Positions 31,625 to 33,305 of a DNA stretch of 33,305 nucleotides are shown one piece after another (within the stretch, counting starts at the first letter, position 1; the number at the start of each line of letters is the position of its first letter). The stretch spans positions 1 through 33,305 of IMG/VR virus record IMGVR_UViG_3300043431_000314. One strand, written 5' to 3'. Under the pieces are notes generated by a model. It saw only the letters and a list, made by a program, of their open reading frames with translations. It searched no databases and was not told the origin of the DNA. This DNA is from a virus. Made by a program: the position numbers and the translations under genes.

Positions 31625-31864
31625 TTACCCTTCCAACCCATACGCTGCCAGCGGTACGCCCGACAACGCGATCCACTTGATTACGCGGCGCGATTGCGCG
31701 TGTTTGTGCCGTTGATAAGCGGCGTAAGCTTGTCGCAGCGGGCAACACGAACGTTCAAAACCTTGGCAGTAACTCAACGTGCATTCAATGCAGATGCGCG
31801 CTTGAATTTCTTTTGTCCATCGCATCGGTTTAATAGGTGCAAGTTGCTGCTCTGAATAGCTCAT
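31625..31864 (-). CDS. small Cys-rich protein, 79 aa
   Basis: Cys residues in ICIECTLSYCQGFERSCCPL (about 24-42) could hold a metal. A basic stretch and a hydrophobic end (VIKWIALSGVPLAAYGLEG) follow. It lies four bases after the zinc-ribbon gene. Family unknown. Confidence 0.66.
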   Translation of the reverse strand: MSYSEQQLAPIKPMRWTKEIQARICIECTLSYCQGFERSCCPLRQAYAAYQRHKHAQSRRVIKWIALSGVPLAAYGLEG

Positions 31865-31867
31865 TAG

Positions 31868-32074
31868 TTACTTTGCCTTTTTGACTTTCGCCTTCCGTCT
31901 CGGCTCAACTAAATAAACCTGATAGTTGAATATCTTGTGCTCGCGGTCGCACTCGGGGCAGGTATGGAACAGCCATTCGTAAGCGTGCGCGGCAACGTAT
32001 GCGCCAAACGCGTATTCCTCGCCACATTCGCAAGTGAACCCTTTGGGAATCGGTTTTGCTATTTCAGTTTGCAT
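31868..32074 (-). CDS. small zinc-ribbon-like protein, 68 aa
   Basis: Two Cys pairs, CECG (about 15-18) and CPEC (about 39-42), are separated by a helical stretch, a classic zinc ribbon. The C-terminus is strongly basic (RRKAKVKKAK), suggesting nucleic-acid contact. AGGAG precedes the start within the TAGTTACTAA leader motif. Function unknown. Confidence 0.7.
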   Translation of the reverse strand: MQTEIAKPIPKGFTCECGEEYAFGAYVAAHAYEWLFHTCPECDREHKIFNYQVYLVEPRRKAKVKKAK

Positions 32075-32079
32075 AGTTA

Positions 32080-32232
32080 CTAACTCCTAACTCTTGCAAG
32101 CCTGTGCCTGTTACCGATCGGCCTTTGCGATAGCTGCGCGAAGCAATGGCCGCAAACTGGCTTCTGCCAGAATTTCGAGATAAAGAGCGCCAAGGAAAGC
32201 CCGCTGGCGTTGCATCGTGTGCATTTGTTCAT
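32080..32232 (-). CDS. small zinc-finger-like protein, 50 aa
   Basis: ATG 32232 has a strong AAAGGAGCAACACG leader and starts just after the terminator at 32256-32282. It carries CTRC and CGHC pairs (residues 4-7 and 27-30), a plausible zinc ribbon. The C-terminus uses AGG codons uncommon in neighbouring genes. A competing 62-residue frame (32111-32299, GTG start) crosses the terminator and lacks a good ribosome binding site. I prefer the zinc protein but not firmly. Confidence 0.5.
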   Translation of the reverse strand: MNKCTRCNASGLSLALFISKFWQKPVCGHCFAQLSQRPIGNRHRLARVRS

Positions 32233-32255
32233 CGTGTTGCTCCTTTGTGAAAATA

Positions 32256-32282
32256 ACGGGCGCAGTTGTAAGCCGCGCCCGT
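32256..32282 (-). terminator. rho-independent terminator, minus strand
   Basis: ACGGGCGC (minus, 32282-32275) pairs with GCGCCCGT (32263-32256) over 8 bp, with an 11-base loop. On the minus strand it is followed by TATTTTC. It would end the Bet and 122-aa transcript or attenuate read-through into the small zinc genes. Confidence 0.7.
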
Positions 32283-32392
32283 GCCTGTGAGTCTGCCACC
32301 GCTTTTCAGATTTTTGGATTAGTACCTCAGTGACTTCGTGACGCTCGCAGGATTGCTGCGGCCTAGTGCCGCTCAGGCAGGCGGCAATCTGT

Positions 32393-32761
32393 TTATTTAA
32401 GACTTGCCGTTTCATATTCAAGCATTGCCAGCGCTTGACGATGTTCGGCGCGCAACCGCTCAATGCGAGCTTCCAAAAACACACGCTCTTTTTTCGCTTC
32501 GGCAATGGCGACCTGTTGAGCTGCGCAGAATTCAGACTCCGCAACCAGGCGTTTCACTTCGGCCTTGCGCGCTGTCTCATTTGAAAAAACTGGCTTGCCT
32601 GCCTCATTCAAGGCGGCAGCAACGTTGGCCTCGGCGGCTGCAATAAAGCCGTCAAGCGATTCTTGAACGGCAATCTCTTTTGATTGCAGGTCGTGCAAAT
32701 CAATGCGGCATCGTTCGATAATTTCAGGGTAATTTTTCTCGGTTAAAATATTGGCGATCAT
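32393..32761 (-). CDS. coiled-coil protein, 122 aa
   Basis: Strong start (AGGAGCATT before ATG 32761). Begins MIANILTEKNYPEIIERCRI. The rest is almost entirely helical with heptads (QVAIAEAKKERVFLEARIER, EHRQALAMLEYETASLK). Its place next to Bet suggests a partner in recombination or replication, but no family is recognised. Confidence 0.75.
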   Translation of the reverse strand: MIANILTEKNYPEIIERCRIDLHDLQSKEIAVQESLDGFIAAAEANVAAALNEAGKPVFSNETARKAEVKRLVAESEFCAAQQVAIAEAKKERVFLEARIERLRAEHRQALAMLEYETASLK

Positions 32762-32795
32762 AATGCTCCTTTGTTAGTTACTAAGTTATTTCTTA

Positions 32796-32828
32796 CGGGC
32801 GCGATCATTCCCACGTTGACCGCGCCCG
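32796..32828 (-). other. hairpin after Bet
   Basis: CGGGCGCG (32796-32803) and CGCGCCCG (32821-32828) pair over 8 bp with a 17-base loop. It lacks a T-run. The arms resemble those of the terminator at 32256-32282. Together with 32762-32876 it fills the gap between Bet and the 122-aa gene. No gene was seen there. Confidence 0.45.
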
Positions 32829-32876
32829 ATGCGCGCAGCTCTCCCTGCCTGCTATCAGGCTTGCGGCGCAATGTTG

Positions 32877-33305
32877 TTAGCGATCCCCATGGTCTTGCAT
32901 TTCAGCGTCAAGCTGAGGGTTTTCGTTGGCTTCGACTTCGGCAATCAGCCCGTCAATGATCCCCTGCAAATCGTCGGCGGTGAATTGCTCAAGCCATTGC
33001 TGGAACGTGTAGCCGTTCTGTTCCGGTAAATCAGGAACGTTCTCTTTCATCCAAGCTGTCATGCGTGCTGGTGTGTTATATCCGGCGGTTTTGGCGACTT
33101 TTTTTAGCGTGGCGATTAGCTCGGCCTTACCTTCGTCAACTATTACAGGCTGCGCGGCTTTCGGAGCTTCACGCACGACCGTTGCTTCGACCGTCACGTT
33201 TTGCTCGTTGCCCATTTCTTCTTGCGTGTAAATGCCGCCAAGCTCGGCAGGGAAGGCTTTGCGCAGCGCCAGTGCTTCGGCGCATTTTGCCAGCATCAAG
33301 CGCGG
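32877..33305 (-). CDS. bet: phage recombination protein Bet (RecT/Red-beta-like), C-terminal part
   Basis: Single-strand annealing protein. The gene runs off the right edge, so the N-terminal half is missing. The visible part opens with [20 protein letters not shown] and IYTQEEMG, the strongly conserved C-terminal motif of phage Bet proteins. After it comes a linker (residues about 30-55) and a helical C-terminal domain ([40 protein letters not shown]). An exonuclease partner may lie upstream beyond the window. It probably works with RusA. Confidence 0.9.
   Translation of the reverse strand, partial: PRLMLAKCAEALALRKAFPAELGGIYTQEEMGNEQNVTVEATVVREAPKAAQPVIVDEGKAELIATLKKVAKTAGYNTPARMTAWMKENVPDLPEQNGYTFQQWLEQFTADDLQGIIDGLIAEVEANENPQLDAEMQDHGDR

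Noticed and set aside
32111-32299. 62-residue minus frame with GTG start
   Set aside because: Crosses the terminator at 32256-32282 and lacks a good ribosome binding site; the overlapping 50-residue Cys-pair frame was preferred, though not with certainty.
1-33305. tRNA or rRNA genes
   Set aside because: No cloverleaf-like or rRNA sequence was recognised by eye on either strand.

Overview
This is a 33 kb piece of a tailed, long-tailed (siphovirus-type) phage genome or prophage. It runs from the portal gene to the start of a recombination module. The gene order (portal, head morphogenesis, scaffold, coat, connectors, tail tube, frameshifted chaperone pair, tape measure, tail tip), the lambda-like tip proteins (gpL-, gpJ- and gpM-like) and the Bet, RusA, DnaB and initiator genes support this. 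A gpL/gpJ-type tip suggests a Gram-negative host, but nothing identifies the host species. Terminase, endolysin, integrase and repressor are not in the window, so its lifestyle cannot be read from it.

Layout. The left two thirds (1-23691) are on the plus strand: head genes 1-5003, connector/neck genes 5055-6973, tail tube and chaperones 6987-9315, tape measure 9316-13536, a tip/fibre block 13540-21950, then an HTH-phosphoesterase and an HExxH protein. One 85-codon gene (2701-2958) sits backwards inside the head block. A strong terminator follows the coat gene. The right third (23847-33305) is entirely on the minus strand and converges on the structural block. Read in transcription order it holds Bet (cut by the window edge), a string of small proteins (several with CxxC pairs), a winged-helix replication initiator, a DnaB-type helicase, more small genes, RusA, and a final group of small membrane and acidic proteins. 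Most of these genes overlap by 1-14 bases and are probably translationally coupled.

How the parts may work together. The initiator gene carries six direct and one inverted copy of a TGTCACCCTTT repeat beside an AT-rich stretch, an origin inside its own initiator gene as in lambda O. DnaB would be loaded there, and Bet and RusA would handle annealing and junction resolution. A promoter with long inverted repeats lies upstream of the initiator.

Most unusual is 24362-24639: eleven YTGGTGCR repeats in three helically spaced groups, flanked by two DnaA-box-like sites, in a stretch with no convincing gene. It looks like a second origin or a multi-site protein-binding region. Other notable points are a GGGAAAA slippery site in the chaperone pair, a tail-tip protein fused to a beta-helix tailspike, and an Ig-rich protein ending in a gpM-like domain.
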